The notes: generated by a model not told the origin, from the letters alone. A stretch of 33,011 nt of DNA from Acidobacteriales bacterium 13_1_40CM_3_55_5 (GCA_001918935.1 MNGW01000133.1:13514-46524), one strand, 5' to 3'; numbered from the stretch's first letter, positions 7,842 through 17,327 are shown. Numbers and translations: made by a program.

Positions 7842-9113
7842 ATGAGTCAGTTGCTAGTGGGCCGTTTAGGGGGGCTTCTCCTTCTCGCTCTGATTTGTAC
7901 CAGTTGCGGCGATACCTTCCGGCCTGTGGCTACGCCTATCTCGCCGCCGCCGCCCGATCCGTCCAGCTTTCACTACGCTTTGGTGATCAGCAGTAACGGT
8001 CCTTCGAATCCTGGATCGAGTACCAGGATTGACGTTTCCGGAGATACGAATGTGGGTGTCGCCAGACTCGGGCTCGGGCCGGTGCATGCAGCCCTGCTTC
8101 CGAATGCTGGGCGAGTTTACGTGGCCAACAGCCTGGAGAATTCGATCTCTTCCTATTCACCTACAGACGTCACATCGGTGACCACGGTGAGTTTGCCGGC
8201 TTCCGCCGTTCCTGTGTTTGTGCATACCACGCAGAATGACACGGTGTATGTCGCCAACGGCGACGTCATTCCTGGTAACACAGGCACCGTATCGGCGATT
8301 TCGACCGCCAGCAACGTAATTGCGAGCACGATTTCAGTGGGCACCAATCCGGTGGGTTTAGCCGAAACCCCAGATACAAAAAAACTTTACGTTGTGAACC
8401 AGGGCAGCGATTCCGTGACCAGCATCAATACGATCGACAAAACCGTGAATGCCACCCTTTCCACGGGAACATCGCCGGTCTGGGCGGTGGCAGGTTCCGA
8501 CAGCGCCAGAGTGTATGTACTGAACCAGGGAAGCGGAACAGTGTCGTCCATCGATACGTCATCGGAGGCATTCAGCAATGTATCGGTAGGGGCGGGCGGG
8601 AATTTCATGCTGTATGACAAGGGGCGGAATCGATTGTATCCGACATTATTGGCGACGATCGATTTGACGGCTGGAACAAGTCCGGCTTGCCCCGTGGTGT
8701 GCTCGCCAGTGTCAGTCGCGGTGTTGCCCGATGGCAGCCGGGCTTACGTGGTCAGCTATGTGTCGGGCAGCAACCCGCTCAGTTCACAAGTGACAGTGAT
8801 TGATACGCAGTCTTACACGGTGAGAAAAGTAATTCCCTTGAGTTCCGTGAATATCGATCTGGTCAACCCAACCGGCTGCGCCACCTCCCGCTTTCGATTG
8901 TTTACGGCAGCGGCTAGTGACGGTTCGAGAGTCTACATCTCCAATTGCGATGCGGGCGGCACGAAGATAATTCTCACGGCGACGGACACTTTGGTTCCCG
9001 ATCTAACCGGTAACCCTTTGCTCATCTCCGCGCCCGTCAGCTCCTTCACGCCCAGTGCCGCAGGGCAGCAGCCGCCGCCGCAGAATCCGGTGTTCATTCT
9101 GCCGGGGCCTTGA
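7842..9113 (+). CDS. YVTN-type beta-propeller lipoprotein
   Basis: This protein of about 423 residues begins with a lipoprotein-type signal (hydrophobic GGLLLLALICTSC), putting the modified Cys at about residue 22; the -3 position is Cys, which is unusual for a lipobox. A Pro-rich linker follows, then repeated propeller blades recognisable as RVYVANSLENSISSYSP, TVYVANGDVIPG, KLYVVNQGSDSVTSINT, RVYVLNQGSGTVSSIDT, RAYVVSYVSG and RVYISNCD. Such YVTN/NHL-like propellers are cell-surface or periplasmic binding scaffolds with varied ligands. An upstream in-frame ATG at 7785 would add 19 residues before the signal. The ATG at 7842 is preferred because GAGG lies 5 nt before it and it directly starts the signal peptide. 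Confidence 0.8.
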   Translation: MSQLLVGRLGGLLLLALICTSCGDTFRPVATPISPPPPDPSSFHYALVISSNGPSNPGSSTRIDVSGDTNVGVARLGLGPVHAALLPNAGRVYVANSLENSISSYSPTDVTSVTTVSLPASAVPVFVHTTQNDTVYVANGDVIPGNTGTVSAISTASNVIASTISVGTNPVGLAETPDTKKLYVVNQGSDSVTSINTIDKTVNATLSTGTSPVWAVAGSDSARVYVLNQGSGTVSSIDTSSEAFSNVSVGAGGNFMLYDKGRNRLYPTLLATIDLTAGTSPACPVVCSPVSVAVLPDGSRAYVVSYVSGSNPLSSQVTVIDTQSYTVRKVIPLSSVNIDLVNPTGCATSRFRLFTAAASDGSRVYISNCDAGGTKIILTATDTLVPDLTGNPLLISAPVSSFTPSAAGQQPPPQNPVFILPGP

Positions 9114-9175
9114 TTTTCTATTTTTTATCGAAGGGGATGACTAGTGGGATCCCTCCGTCAACAGCAGAATATCGC

Positions 9176-9676
9176 CTAATGTTTTGCGGCCGCTGCGAGC
9201 TCTCCCTGGCGGCGCCGGTTGTAGCGCAGGGCGATGTTCATGAAGACGTTTCCGCTGGCGGTTTCGAAGCAGATCACCAGAGCCTCAGTGTCTTCGCTGC
9301 TTTTAGATCCGTGCTCTGAAGTGTGTAGCACAGGAGGATGTACGCGGAAATGGAAGCCCTGATCGTTGAGTGCGGTGATCGCGTTTCCGGTTACCTGGTT
9401 CGCCAATTCGCAAACCGTTTCTCGCACTAGATCGTCCGACTCGGGCAGTTCGCTGGCGGCGAAGCGGCTGGCTACACGCACCGCTGTAGCTGGGTCGAGA
9501 TCAAAAATGATGCGCCCTTCGATGTCACCGGTCACCGAAATGAGCGCGGCAACTCCCTTGCGGCGATAGGCCTCTTCATCCATGCTGAGGTTTCCAATCG
9601 ACGTTGGAGACTGCAGTCCTTGCGCAAGCACCGCATCGGCGGCGTTAATGAAGGGCTGAATTAGCTCCATTTTCAT
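9176..9676 (-). CDS. cheX: CheX-like CheY-phosphate phosphatase
   Basis: This 166-residue protein has the CheC/CheX/FliY phosphatase fold. Helix residues E90 and N93, in VCELANQVTGNAI, form the ExxN catalytic motif that inserts into the CheY-phosphate active site in known CheX proteins. The pattern DIEGRIIFDLDPATAVRVAS fits the first half of the domain. Only one ExxN helix is obvious, which favours CheX over CheC. It is the last gene of the chemosensory operon and starts 2 bp after the cheY stop, so the phosphatase is made together with its probable substrate. An AGGAG sequence precedes the ATG at 9676. An alternative ATG two codons later is possible. Confidence 0.85.
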   Translation of the reverse strand: MKMELIQPFINAADAVLAQGLQSPTSIGNLSMDEEAYRRKGVAALISVTGDIEGRIIFDLDPATAVRVASRFAASELPESDDLVRETVCELANQVTGNAITALNDQGFHFRVHPPVLHTSEHGSKSSEDTEALVICFETASGNVFMNIALRYNRRRQGELAAAAKH

Positions 9677-9678
9677 TT

Positions 9679-10113
9679 TCAGGCTCCTGCGCCGGCGGCC
9701 ACGGTTCCATCTTCGCCCAAAACATACTTGATGACCTCGTACAGAACTTCCGGTTTCACTGGCTTCTGGACAAAGTGGCGGGCGCCGCGCTGAAGTGCGG
9801 CCACGATGTTTTCCTGATAGCCGACGGAAGACACCATCACAATGCGAGCTTCGGGATGTTGGCGCACGATTTTTTCCGCGGCCTCGATCCCTTCCATCTG
9901 CGGCATGGTGATGTCCATCAGCACAATATCGGGATGGGTGCGCTCGTATTCGGTTATGGCGGTCATGCCATCGCCTGCTTCTCCGGCAAGTTGACCGCCG
10001 AAGGTTTCGATCATGCGGGCGAGATTCTTGCGGGCGAAGACGGAATCGTCGACTACGAGGTAGCGGACGGGTTGGCCGTCTTTGCTGCGTTTAACGGGTG
10101 AAAACTGCTCCAT
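9679..10113 (-). CDS. cheY: CheY-type single-domain response regulator
   Basis: This 144-residue receiver has the acidic pair in VVDDSVFARK, phosphoacceptor Asp67 in DIVLMDITMP, the Thr/Ser switch region in MVSSVGYQ, and the conserved Lys in VQKPVKPEVL. There is no output domain. As the only free receiver in the chemosensory operon, it is the likely phosphorylation target of CheA and substrate of the adjacent CheX phosphatase. With no flagellar genes nearby, its output partner is unknown. A 156-bp spacer with three hairpins separates it from cheB, so it may be expressed at a different level from the upstream genes. GGAGGAG lies just before the start. Confidence 0.93.
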   Translation of the reverse strand: MEQFSPVKRSKDGQPVRYLVVDDSVFARKNLARMIETFGGQLAGEAGDGMTAITEYERTHPDIVLMDITMPQMEGIEAAEKIVRQHPEARIVMVSSVGYQENIVAALQRGARHFVQKPVKPEVLYEVIKYVLGEDGTVAAGAGA

Positions 10114-10156
10114 ATACTCCTCCTACTGATTTGAATCAAAATCTTCGGTTTATTTC

Positions 10157-10233
10157 GTCCCTCCGGGACTCGTTCTCTCTACTCCATACCCAGGGCTTAC
10201 GCCCTGGGCTAAACTCTTCCGCCCCTTCGGGGC
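10157..10233. repeat. Cluster of three short GC-rich hairpins (REP-like) between cheB and cheY
   Basis: Three perfect palindromes lie in a row: GTCCC-TCC-GGGAC (10157-10169), CCCAGGGC-TTAC-GCCCTGGG (10189-10208) and GCCCC-TTC-GGGGC (10221-10233). They fill most of the spacer within an otherwise compact operon. This resembles dispersed REP-type elements and could also act as an RNA stability or attenuation signal. Confidence 0.7.
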
Positions 10234-10269
10234 TTGATTCGACTAACTCCCCTGGCTCAGGAAATCAAA

Positions 10270-11382
10270 TTAGATTCGTCCTGCTCCTGCCGCTTTGTCG
10301 CCGGTCCCGGGTTCCGATATGCCGCCATTTTTTCGATCAACGGTGCACTGTGCTTGCAAGGTGTTGGCGAGCACCTCCAACCCAACGACGCGCACAGCGT
10401 AGCCACGATCAATGGCAGCTTTAGGCATGCCAAAAACTACGCAGGAATCTTCGCTCTGCGCAATGGTCATTCCGCCTGCGGCCTTGACCTCACCCATGCC
10501 TTGGGCTCCGTCGTCTCCCATGCCAGTCATCAGGACGGCCAGGCTTCTGGAGCCAAATTCCTCGGCCACACTTCGGAACAGAACGTCCACCGACGGACGG
10601 TGTCCGTTCACCCGTGGATCGTCGCTCAGCACTGCGACATCCCCAAGGGGCAAACGCTTGACCTTGAGATGTCGGCTCCCGGGGCAGATCAGAGCTCGTC
10701 CGGCCAGCAACCGATCGCCGGATTGTGCCTCCTTGATTCCAATGGCGCAGATTTCGTCCAGTCGCCGGGCAAACATTTCGGTGAATCCCTCAGGCATATG
10801 TTGCACCACTAAAATGCTTCCGGGAAAATCACCAGGTAACTGAGAGAGTACATATTGCAGCGCGTGAGGGCCGCCGGTAGAAACCCCGATGGCGACAACT
10901 CGCGAAACCAGCTTGCTCGCGTCGGGCAGGACTTTTTGCGCTCGCGTCAGGGTTTCCGGTACTGGCCTCATTTTCACTCCGCGACTCTGAGCCGCGGCCT
11001 TGATCTTGGTAATCAACTCCTGCGCAATTTGTGGCATGCGTGCCGAGACATCGTTGGGCTTGGCAACAAAATCGAAAGCGCCCATCGACAGCGCTTGCAG
11101 GGTAACGGAGGCGCCTTCGGTACTGTGTGAACTCACCACTATGACCGGGATTCGGTGCCGCCGCATGATTTCCTTGAGCATCTCCAAGCCACCCATGCCG
11201 GGCATATCCAGATCGAGGGTGACAACCTGGGGTTTCAGATCTTCAATTTTTTTCAGCCCGAAATTGCCATCCATGGCGGTGCCGACGACTTGGATAGAAC
11301 TGTCCGTCGCCAGGATCTGCGGAATCAGTTTGCGCATCAGCGCGGAATCGTCTACGACCAAAACTCTCACTGGAGGCGTCAT
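10270..11382 (-). CDS. cheB: Chemotaxis-type protein-glutamate methylesterase/deamidase CheB
   Basis: This 370-residue protein has an N-terminal receiver (residues 5-125; DDS acidic pair, phosphoacceptor Asp57 in VVTLDLDMPGM) joined by a linker to the C-terminal methylesterase. The catalytic triad is visible as Ser168 in AIGVSTGGP, His195 in VVQHMPEGF and Asp291 in TGMGDDGA. It removes methyl groups from glutamates, and deamidates glutamines, on methyl-accepting receptors when phosphorylated by CheA. The start overlaps the cheA stop by 4 bp, indicating coupling. The domain order and length are standard. Confidence 0.97.
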   Translation of the reverse strand: MTPPVRVLVVDDSALMRKLIPQILATDSSIQVVGTAMDGNFGLKKIEDLKPQVVTLDLDMPGMGGLEMLKEIMRRHRIPVIVVSSHSTEGASVTLQALSMGAFDFVAKPNDVSARMPQIAQELITKIKAAAQSRGVKMRPVPETLTRAQKVLPDASKLVSRVVAIGVSTGGPHALQYVLSQLPGDFPGSILVVQHMPEGFTEMFARRLDEICAIGIKEAQSGDRLLAGRALICPGSRHLKVKRLPLGDVAVLSDDPRVNGHRPSVDVLFRSVAEEFGSRSLAVLMTGMGDDGAQGMGEVKAAGGMTIAQSEDSCVVFGMPKAAIDRGYAVRVVGLEVLANTLQAQCTVDRKNGGISEPGTGDKAAGAGRI

Positions 11383-13535
11383 GGTTGTGCCTCCACGACG
11401 GGTCGGTGGGTTTGCGAGCGGTCTGCATGTGAGAGCAGGATGCCGGAAGCTACAGCACCAATTTGACCGGGACGAGAGTTCGCATAGCGCTCGACAATGG
11501 CAGGAAGATTCAAGATCAGCACCACCCGGCCATCGCCCAAAATGGATGCGCCACTGACTAAATCCGTCGAGACGGTCTGGTCATCCAGGGCTTTGATCAC
11601 TAATTCTTCTTCGCCCTCGAGCGCTTCGACGATCAGTCCCAGTTTGCTTTCACTAACCGTTATCACAAGCACGAAAATTTTCCCCGCCGCTTGTGCAGGT
11701 TGGGCTGAGGGACGGCCCAGCCGGACCAGCGGCAGCACCTGGTTGCGAAGTTGTAGAACTTCGTAGTTGTCCACCTGGTGTAAGTCAGATTCTTTGGCCC
11801 GCGCAATTTCCGCCACGGCGTTGAGCGGGATCGCATACAGCCGCCCCTCCACCCGGAATAGCAAGGCTTTGATGATGGCCAAAGTCAGGGGCAACTTTAG
11901 GCGAAAGGTTGTGCCCTGGCCAGGATGAGTTTCAATTTCTACGGTTCCTTTCAAGCGATGGAGAACGCTCTGCACGACGTCAAGGCCTACGCCACGTCCC
12001 GCGAGCTCGGTGATTTCGTCGGCTGTGCTGAATCCGGGGCGGAAAACCAGCGCAATAATATTTGCTTCACTCAGCCGCTCGGCTTCATCCACGCTGACAA
12101 TCTTTTTTTCCAACGCCTTGGATTTAACCTTTTGGGAATCGATTCCACTGCCGTCATCTTTGATCTCGACGATAACCTGATTGCCTTGGTGATAAGCATC
12201 CAGCCGAATGGTTCCGCGCGTTGGTTTTCCCAGACGGGCACGCTCTGCCGCGTTTTCAATGCCGTGACCGACCGCGTTGCGCACGAGATGAGTGAGCGGC
12301 TCGGCGATGGCGTCCAGCAGGCTTTTATCAAGATCGGTGTCTTGACCGCTTATGATCAGGTCAACCTCCTTGCCGCCTTGCTTCGCGACATCGCGGACCA
12401 TTCGCGGAAAGCGGCGGAACAGTTGCTCTACCGGGACCATTCGAATCTTCATTACCGAACGCTGCAGGTCATTCAATACGCGTGATTGAAAGGCCATGGC
12501 GTCGGCTACCCTGCCACGCATGGATTCCTTCGGCGAATGCTTGGTCAATTCCTGGAATGCTTGTTGCAGCATCGACTTCCCGATAATCAATTCTCCAACC
12601 AGATTCAGGACGTTATCGATGCGCTCGGCGTCAACGCGCAAAATGTTTTCTGCCACCGCCCCAAGGTGCAGATTTTCCCGACTCTCATACTCTTCTGCTG
12701 CGGACGTGAAGGTGTTTTTGGGGATGGGCTCACTGGAGATTCCATTGGGTTCTTTGGGCTTGTTCTCTGATGCCGCGCTTTTCTTTGATACTTTTCCTTT
12801 GATTGGCTCCACACCGGCTCGCGCGATCACCGTCGGAATACGGCACTTCGCCGTAACTTTTTCCATCGACAGGGGGCTGGCGAGTAGTAACTCCAATCGG
12901 TCAGTGTTCGCAGGCGAGTCGGTCTCAGGCCGTACGGCGACCACCTGACCCACTGCGCCGACGGCGTTCAGCAGAAGTTGTCGAGCAGCGATCGGCATGG
13001 CACAACGTGGGTCAATTTCCGCCTTGATGTGATAGACGCGTTTGCCTTGCTTCAATGCATTCTGAATTTCAAGCTTTTCATACTCGGTCCACTCGGCCTT
13101 CGCGGCTGAGGTTTTCGCGGCCTTCTTCTTTCCGCCCTTTTCGCTGGATGACGCTTTACCGAGTTGTTGGATCATCTTCCGCAGCGGTTCTGCTGACGGA
13201 AGCTTTGCCCGGCGGCGGTAAGCATTCAGCATGGACCCAAATATGTCCGCAGCAGTGAAGGCAACCTCCGCCAAGCCGGTGTGGGACGAAGCGGTTTCTA
13301 CAGCCAGTGCGTCCTCGAGCTCGTGTGCAGACTCGCTCAATTCGCGATAACCACAGGCGGCGGCGTCCCCTTTCAGGGTATGAACGGTGCGGCGGATGCT
13401 GCGCACGATTTCCGCATCGCCTGGATGCTTTTCCAGTTTCAGCGCTTCCTCATTCAGCGACTGCAAGAGTTCCTGCGCGGTTTCAAAAAACAACTCGCGC
13501 AATTCAGCTCCGCGTTCGTCAGAGAACTGAGTCAC
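11379..13535 (-). CDS. cheA: Chemosensory histidine kinase CheA
   Basis: This 718-residue CheA has an HPt (P1) domain with phospho-His52 in TVHTLKGDAAACG. A second small domain around residues 150-250 begins EYEKLEIQNALKQGKRVYHI and may be the P2/response-regulator-binding module. It is followed by P3 dimerisation (DAERIDNVLNLVGELIIGKS, about 300-330), P4 ATPase (N box near 416-427, G1 IKDDGSGID, G2 ELAGRGVGLDVVQ) and a CheW-like P5 domain near 560-700. One oddity is the N box, which reads HLVRNAVGHGIE: Gly423 replaces the Asp found in the usual RNxxDHGIE. It is coupled by 4-bp overlaps to cheR upstream and cheB downstream. Confidence 0.97.
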   Translation of the reverse strand: MTQFSDERGAELRELFFETAQELLQSLNEEALKLEKHPGDAEIVRSIRRTVHTLKGDAAACGYRELSESAHELEDALAVETASSHTGLAEVAFTAADIFGSMLNAYRRRAKLPSAEPLRKMIQQLGKASSSEKGGKKKAAKTSAAKAEWTEYEKLEIQNALKQGKRVYHIKAEIDPRCAMPIAARQLLLNAVGAVGQVVAVRPETDSPANTDRLELLLASPLSMEKVTAKCRIPTVIARAGVEPIKGKVSKKSAASENKPKEPNGISSEPIPKNTFTSAAEEYESRENLHLGAVAENILRVDAERIDNVLNLVGELIIGKSMLQQAFQELTKHSPKESMRGRVADAMAFQSRVLNDLQRSVMKIRMVPVEQLFRRFPRMVRDVAKQGGKEVDLIISGQDTDLDKSLLDAIAEPLTHLVRNAVGHGIENAAERARLGKPTRGTIRLDAYHQGNQVIVEIKDDGSGIDSQKVKSKALEKKIVSVDEAERLSEANIIALVFRPGFSTADEITELAGRGVGLDVVQSVLHRLKGTVEIETHPGQGTTFRLKLPLTLAIIKALLFRVEGRLYAIPLNAVAEIARAKESDLHQVDNYEVLQLRNQVLPLVRLGRPSAQPAQAAGKIFVLVITVSESKLGLIVEALEGEEELVIKALDDQTVSTDLVSGASILGDGRVVLILNLPAIVERYANSRPGQIGAVASGILLSHADRSQTHRPVVEAQP

Positions 13536-14446
13536 AGAGTCACCTCGACGCGCTGATAAGCGGTTCCACTGTTGCGGTGAACCATGGTGAACTGATCGGT
13601 CAGGCCCAGAAGGCTCTCGGCGTGTCCAACGAACAGATGGCCTTCGGGATTCAAGCAGCGTCCGAACTTTTCGATCAGGCGTTTTTGTTCGGCTTCGTCG
13701 AAGTACATCATCACATTGCGGCAGAAAATGATGTCGTTGCGCTGCGGCAGGTATTCCGTTTTCAGGTTGTGAAAGTCGAAATGGACCAACTCCTTCAACG
13801 CCTTCTTAACCACGTATCGCTCGCCCACTTTGTCGAAATAACGCAGGCGATAGCTGTAGTCCACTGCAGACATCTGGGTCTCGTTGTACGCACCTTCTTG
13901 CGCGGCCCGCAGCACTGAATAACTAATATCGCTGGCCAGAATTTCAACTTTCCAGGGAGAAGGAACCAGCGGCTTCGGCAAGGGCATATCCACCGGAAAA
14001 GAATTGCGAAGATAGTGATAGGACAAGGCATCGACCACCAGCATTGCAATCGTGTAAGGCTCCTGTCCGGTCGAGCAACCCGCGCTCCAGATGCGGACAG
14101 AGTAATCGCGGCGCTCCTGTTTACGGCGAAGCAGATGATCCAGAATGTATTTGTGAAATAGCTCGAGTTGGGCTTTATTGCGGAAAAAGCTGGTTTCGTT
14201 GACCGTAAGATTTTCTAGCAGACGGGCCAGTTCCTGTTTACCTTCGTGACTGATCAGCAGCCGATAGTAGCTGTAGAAAGAATCGAGCTGGCATTCCTTC
14301 AATCGTCGTTGCAGACGGTCCTGCAGAAAGTGAGTGCGACGGTCGTCGAAATGCATGCCGCATTCCTGATAGATAAGTGCCTGCAAGAGCTTCAGTTCGG
14401 CTTCGGTGAGTTGGACCGTCGCGCCCGATATGCCCAGTGTGCTCAT
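13532..14446 (-). CDS. cheR: Chemoreceptor glutamate methyltransferase CheR
   Basis: This 304-residue protein has the all-helical N-terminal CheR domain ending in the conserved NLTVNETSFFR segment. A Rossmann-type SAM domain follows, with RIWSAGCSTGQEPYTIAML (SAM-binding glycines) and the signature IIFCRNVMMYFD around residues 240-255. It methylates receptor glutamates and opposes CheB. No C-terminal TPR extension is present. It overlaps cheA by 4 bp and follows cheW by 32 bp. All hallmark residues are intact, unlike the second CheR at 25.5 kb. Confidence 0.96.
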   Translation of the reverse strand: MSTLGISGATVQLTEAELKLLQALIYQECGMHFDDRRTHFLQDRLQRRLKECQLDSFYSYYRLLISHEGKQELARLLENLTVNETSFFRNKAQLELFHKYILDHLLRRKQERRDYSVRIWSAGCSTGQEPYTIAMLVVDALSYHYLRNSFPVDMPLPKPLVPSPWKVEILASDISYSVLRAAQEGAYNETQMSAVDYSYRLRYFDKVGERYVVKKALKELVHFDFHNLKTEYLPQRNDIIFCRNVMMYFDEAEQKRLIEKFGRCLNPEGHLFVGHAESLLGLTDQFTMVHRNSGTAYQRVEVTL

Positions 14447-14478
14447 TCGTTCTCTTCTTCCCTTGCCAACTCGAAACG

Positions 14479-14979
14479 CTATTTCGCTGCCGCGCCGCGA
14501 GCATTGGTCGCAGGCTGCCGCTCTTCGACATCCGCAAGCGCCTGGTTCGGCCCGCTGTATTCGAGCAGCTTAGCCATGTCCAACAGCACAATCAGGCGTC
14601 CCTTGTACTTGCCAAGTCCGGTAACGCAATTTAATCGGCCTTCCCTGAATACTTGAGGAGCAGGCTCGACATCGCCTTCGGGAATCTTGAGCACTTCAGA
14701 AGCAGAATCCACAATCAGCCCGGAAAGACGCCCCTTATGTTCGACCACCAGAATGCGATGCCGCCTGGCCCGCGCGACTTTTTTCTGCCCGAAACGTTTG
14801 CGCAAATCGATGACCGAGACAATCTTGCCGCGCAGGTTGATGACGCCCTCGATGTAATCCGGCGCGTCCGGCACGGCCGTGATCTCCGGCACGCGCACGA
14901 TTTCATGCAAAGAGGTGATGGGCACGCCGTAAGTCTCGTGTCCCAGCTGAAACCCGACAATGTGCAGTTCGCGATTCAT
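14479..14979 (-). CDS. cheW: Chemosensory coupling protein CheW
   Basis: This 166-residue CheW has the typical opening VGFQLGHETYGVPITSLHEI, the IEGVINLRGKIVSVIDLRKR core signature near residues 43-62, and GLIVDSASEVLKIP in the second subdomain. The roughly 25 C-terminal residues (ATNARGAAAK end) are low-complexity. CheW bridges receptor tips and CheA P5 to form the signalling array. It starts 11 bp after the mcp stop, immediately following the receptor gene, which fits a dedicated receptor-CheW-CheA complex. Confidence 0.95.
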   Translation of the reverse strand: MNRELHIVGFQLGHETYGVPITSLHEIVRVPEITAVPDAPDYIEGVINLRGKIVSVIDLRKRFGQKKVARARRHRILVVEHKGRLSGLIVDSASEVLKIPEGDVEPAPQVFREGRLNCVTGLGKYKGRLIVLLDMAKLLEYSGPNQALADVEERQPATNARGAAAK

Positions 14980-14990
14980 GTGGATGATGA

Positions 14991-16982
14991 TCAGCCGCGA
15001 ACGCCAGCGGCTGCCTGCCGGGCATTGCCCTTAGTGCCTGTTTTGTCCTCGCGGCGTCCCATTATCCGTTCAATTTGTTCGAGCGCGAATCGATCCATGG
15101 AGTCCAGCAGTCCGCGCGACATCTTGGACATCTGCTCGGCTGAGGCCGCCAATTCCGTGGAACCGGAAGTTGTCTGCTGCACCAGTTCGCGCATGCGCTC
15201 CATGGCCTTGACCACGGCGTGTGCGCCTGATGCCTGTTCTTCTACGGCGGAGTTGATCTCGTGAGTAATTTCATTCAGCCGGGTGGTAGCTCTAGCGATT
15301 TGCGAAGAGCCATGGGACTGCTCATTGGTGGCAGCGCCGATTTCCTGCGCGAACTTATAAACTTCGGTGACCACGTTAGAGATCTTGCGCAGAGCCGCAT
15401 TCAATTCCTGGCCCAGACCCAATCCATCGTTGACGATGCCCGTGCTTCGATCCATGTTTTCTACCGCTTTGCGGGCTTCTTTTTGAATACTTTGAATCAG
15501 CTCGGAGATTTCTTTGGTGGACTGCGCCGATTTTTCCGCTAGTTTCCTGACCTCGTCGGCGACCACGGCAAAGCCCAAACCGTGCTCTCCGGCACGCGCC
15601 GCTTCGATGGCGGCGTTCAGGGCCAATAAGTTGGTCTGTTCGGCGAGATCGTCAATTACCTCGATGATCTTGCCGATATCATCCGCACGCTGACCGAGGG
15701 CATCGATTATTTCGCCGGAAGAGCGAATCGTGACGTTGATACGGTTCAACCCATCCGTAGCCTTTTCCATGGTGGTAATGCCGCTGTGCACCTCTTCTCT
15801 CGAACGATTGGAGATATCCAGCAGCACTTTGGCGGTATCCGCGACTCGTTGAATAGAAGCCACCATTTGATCGATTGACGCAGAGGTTTCGCTGACACTC
15901 GAAGCCTGCACCTGGGTGCTCTTCACCATGTTTTGTACGTTGACGCTCATCTCGTGCATGGTGCTGGTGACTTCGTCGATGGCGGACGCGGTTTGCAGGC
16001 TGATCTTTGCCGACTCGTCGGATGCCCCTGCGACCTGACTGGAGGCGCTTGCCACTTGGGAAGCAGCATCGCGGACGTTGAATACTAGACTCCTTAATCC
16101 CTCGATCATGCGGACAAAGGCATTGCCTAAAGTGTCGTCTTTGGAGCGGGGCTGAACTACGACATTGAGGTTGCCTCCCGCGATGGCTTCCGAAACGGTC
16201 GCCATCTCTTTGAGGTAAGTGACCATTTTGCTGAAAGTTCTAGCGAGTTCTCCGATTTCATCGTTACGCTTGATGTCGATCATGTGATCCAGATCGCCGG
16301 CATTGCCGATCTGTTGAGCCACCTTCATCAAGTTGCGCAGCGGCTCAGTAATCGATTTGGAGGTGGAGTAAGCGATCACAACACCCAAGGCCAGAGCGAT
16401 CAAGGTGCTGGTCAGGGCGACGAGGATGGTGGCGGTCTCGGCAGTGCCGTCGGACCTCCGTCGATCCTCGAGCATTTTCTTGTTTTCCTGATCGGCCAAT
16501 TCCAGGTATTGGGTGGCTGACCTTACCCACGAAGAAGCATCTTTCTGCAGATAAAAAATCTGCAGTTCTGCGACGGTTGCATTGCCTGCGTCAACTTCTT
16601 TGCGTTTTTCCACCAAAGGCAAGGCAAATTCTCTGGCCCAGTTCTGCTCGGTTTCGTGTACGTGGTCCAGGGCTACGCGTTCCTGTTCTGAGTTGGATAA
16701 TGCCCGGGTACTCTGCAGCTTCTCGGAAAGAATTTGAATACCGTCGTTCATGCGGTCGGCTTCGCGAGTGTCGCCGCTGAGCAGGTAGTTGCTCAGATAA
16801 AGGCGGTTTTGCATGATCTGAAATTTGACTTTATCGGTGGCGTCGGCCAGCGCCAGTGCCTGCGAGGCTGCAGCTTTGGCGCTGTGTTCCCGCTGGACAG
16901 CCACCAGATTGATCAGGAACAGCACCAACACCATCGCCAGGATGGCTCCGAAATTAACGTAAAGTTTCTTGCCAATCGTCAT
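14991..16982 (-). CDS. Methyl-accepting chemotaxis protein with periplasmic helical sensor and HAMP
   Basis: This 663-residue receptor has TM1 near residues 9-27, a periplasmic helical region (about 30-180, four-helix-bundle-like), TM2 near 186-206 ([19 protein letters not shown]), HAMP near 207-260, and a long cytoplasmic coiled coil. The hairpin-tip signature [19 protein letters not shown] sits near residue 450. It lacks a CheR-tethering C-terminal pentapeptide (it ends Ala-Gly-Val-Arg-Gly). It is the first gene of the chemosensory operon and the only receptor in the window. GGAGG precedes the ATG by 7 nt. The ligand is unknown. Its promoter appears to be the sigma-54-type element at 17137-17122. 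Confidence 0.96.
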   Translation of the reverse strand: MTIGKKLYVNFGAILAMVLVLFLINLVAVQREHSAKAAASQALALADATDKVKFQIMQNRLYLSNYLLSGDTREADRMNDGIQILSEKLQSTRALSNSEQERVALDHVHETEQNWAREFALPLVEKRKEVDAGNATVAELQIFYLQKDASSWVRSATQYLELADQENKKMLEDRRRSDGTAETATILVALTSTLIALALGVVIAYSTSKSITEPLRNLMKVAQQIGNAGDLDHMIDIKRNDEIGELARTFSKMVTYLKEMATVSEAIAGGNLNVVVQPRSKDDTLGNAFVRMIEGLRSLVFNVRDAASQVASASSQVAGASDESAKISLQTASAIDEVTSTMHEMSVNVQNMVKSTQVQASSVSETSASIDQMVASIQRVADTAKVLLDISNRSREEVHSGITTMEKATDGLNRINVTIRSSGEIIDALGQRADDIGKIIEVIDDLAEQTNLLALNAAIEAARAGEHGLGFAVVADEVRKLAEKSAQSTKEISELIQSIQKEARKAVENMDRSTGIVNDGLGLGQELNAALRKISNVVTEVYKFAQEIGAATNEQSHGSSQIARATTRLNEITHEINSAVEEQASGAHAVVKAMERMRELVQQTTSGSTELAASAEQMSKMSRGLLDSMDRFALEQIERIMGRREDKTGTKGNARQAAAGVRG

Positions 16983-17121
16983 CGCTGTTCCTCCGTGAAA
17001 CGAGTCGCCGCCGATCTAGTTCGTCGACCGGCCTGACGTAAACCCCTTAGTCGGAGGGCCCAATTCTCGGGCTTAGTGGTAAAGACACACATCCTCCCCC
17101 GCAGTAATGCTGTGCTCTAAG

Positions 17122-17137
17122 TGCAATGTCGTTGCCA
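17122..17137 (-). promoter_or_regulatory. Sigma-54-type (-24/-12) promoter for the chemosensory operon
   Basis: Read on the minus strand, the sequence is TGGCAACGACATTGCA. It has TGGC at -24, TTGCA at -12, and exactly 10 nt between the GG and GC dinucleotides. This is close to the consensus TGGCACG-N4-TTGCA. Transcription would start near 17111, giving a leader of about 130 nt before mcp. The TGAGAC half-site cluster lies about 95-145 bp upstream, a normal enhancer distance. Confidence 0.7.
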
Positions 17138-17231
17138 GCATCCCGCCAAGTACCCGGAATTCGTAAACAGGTTATAACTCATTGTCAACAAGCAGGTTGT
17201 CGCCTGGGACTTGAATGCAATCGACCCCACA

Positions 17232-17283
17232 GTGAGAGCGGAAACCGTCTCACAGTCCTGCCTTCCTCTCACTATGAGACGGT
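17232..17283. promoter_or_regulatory. Cluster of four TGAGAC/GTCTCA half-sites (putative enhancer for the NtrC-type activator)
   Basis: Half-sites are GTGAGA (17232-17237), CGTCTCAC (17247-17253 core), TCTCAC (17267-17272) and TGAGACGG (17275-17282). They form two inverted pairs, with 10-bp and 2-bp gaps. The inverted sequences ACCGTCTCA (17244-17252) and TGAGACGGT (17275-17283) are exact complements 31 bp apart. The cluster lies between two divergent sigma-54-like promoters, and the motif recurs at 23123-23145. Confidence 0.6.
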
Positions 17284-17327
17284 GGGAACGACATCGATAT
17301 GCCGAGGGGATTTCCCAAGTCGGCACC

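Noticed and set aside
9114-9175. Possible terminator between the lipoprotein gene and cheX
   Set aside because: It has only a short GGGATCCC palindrome and an unrelated T-run. No stable stem followed by a U tract is present.
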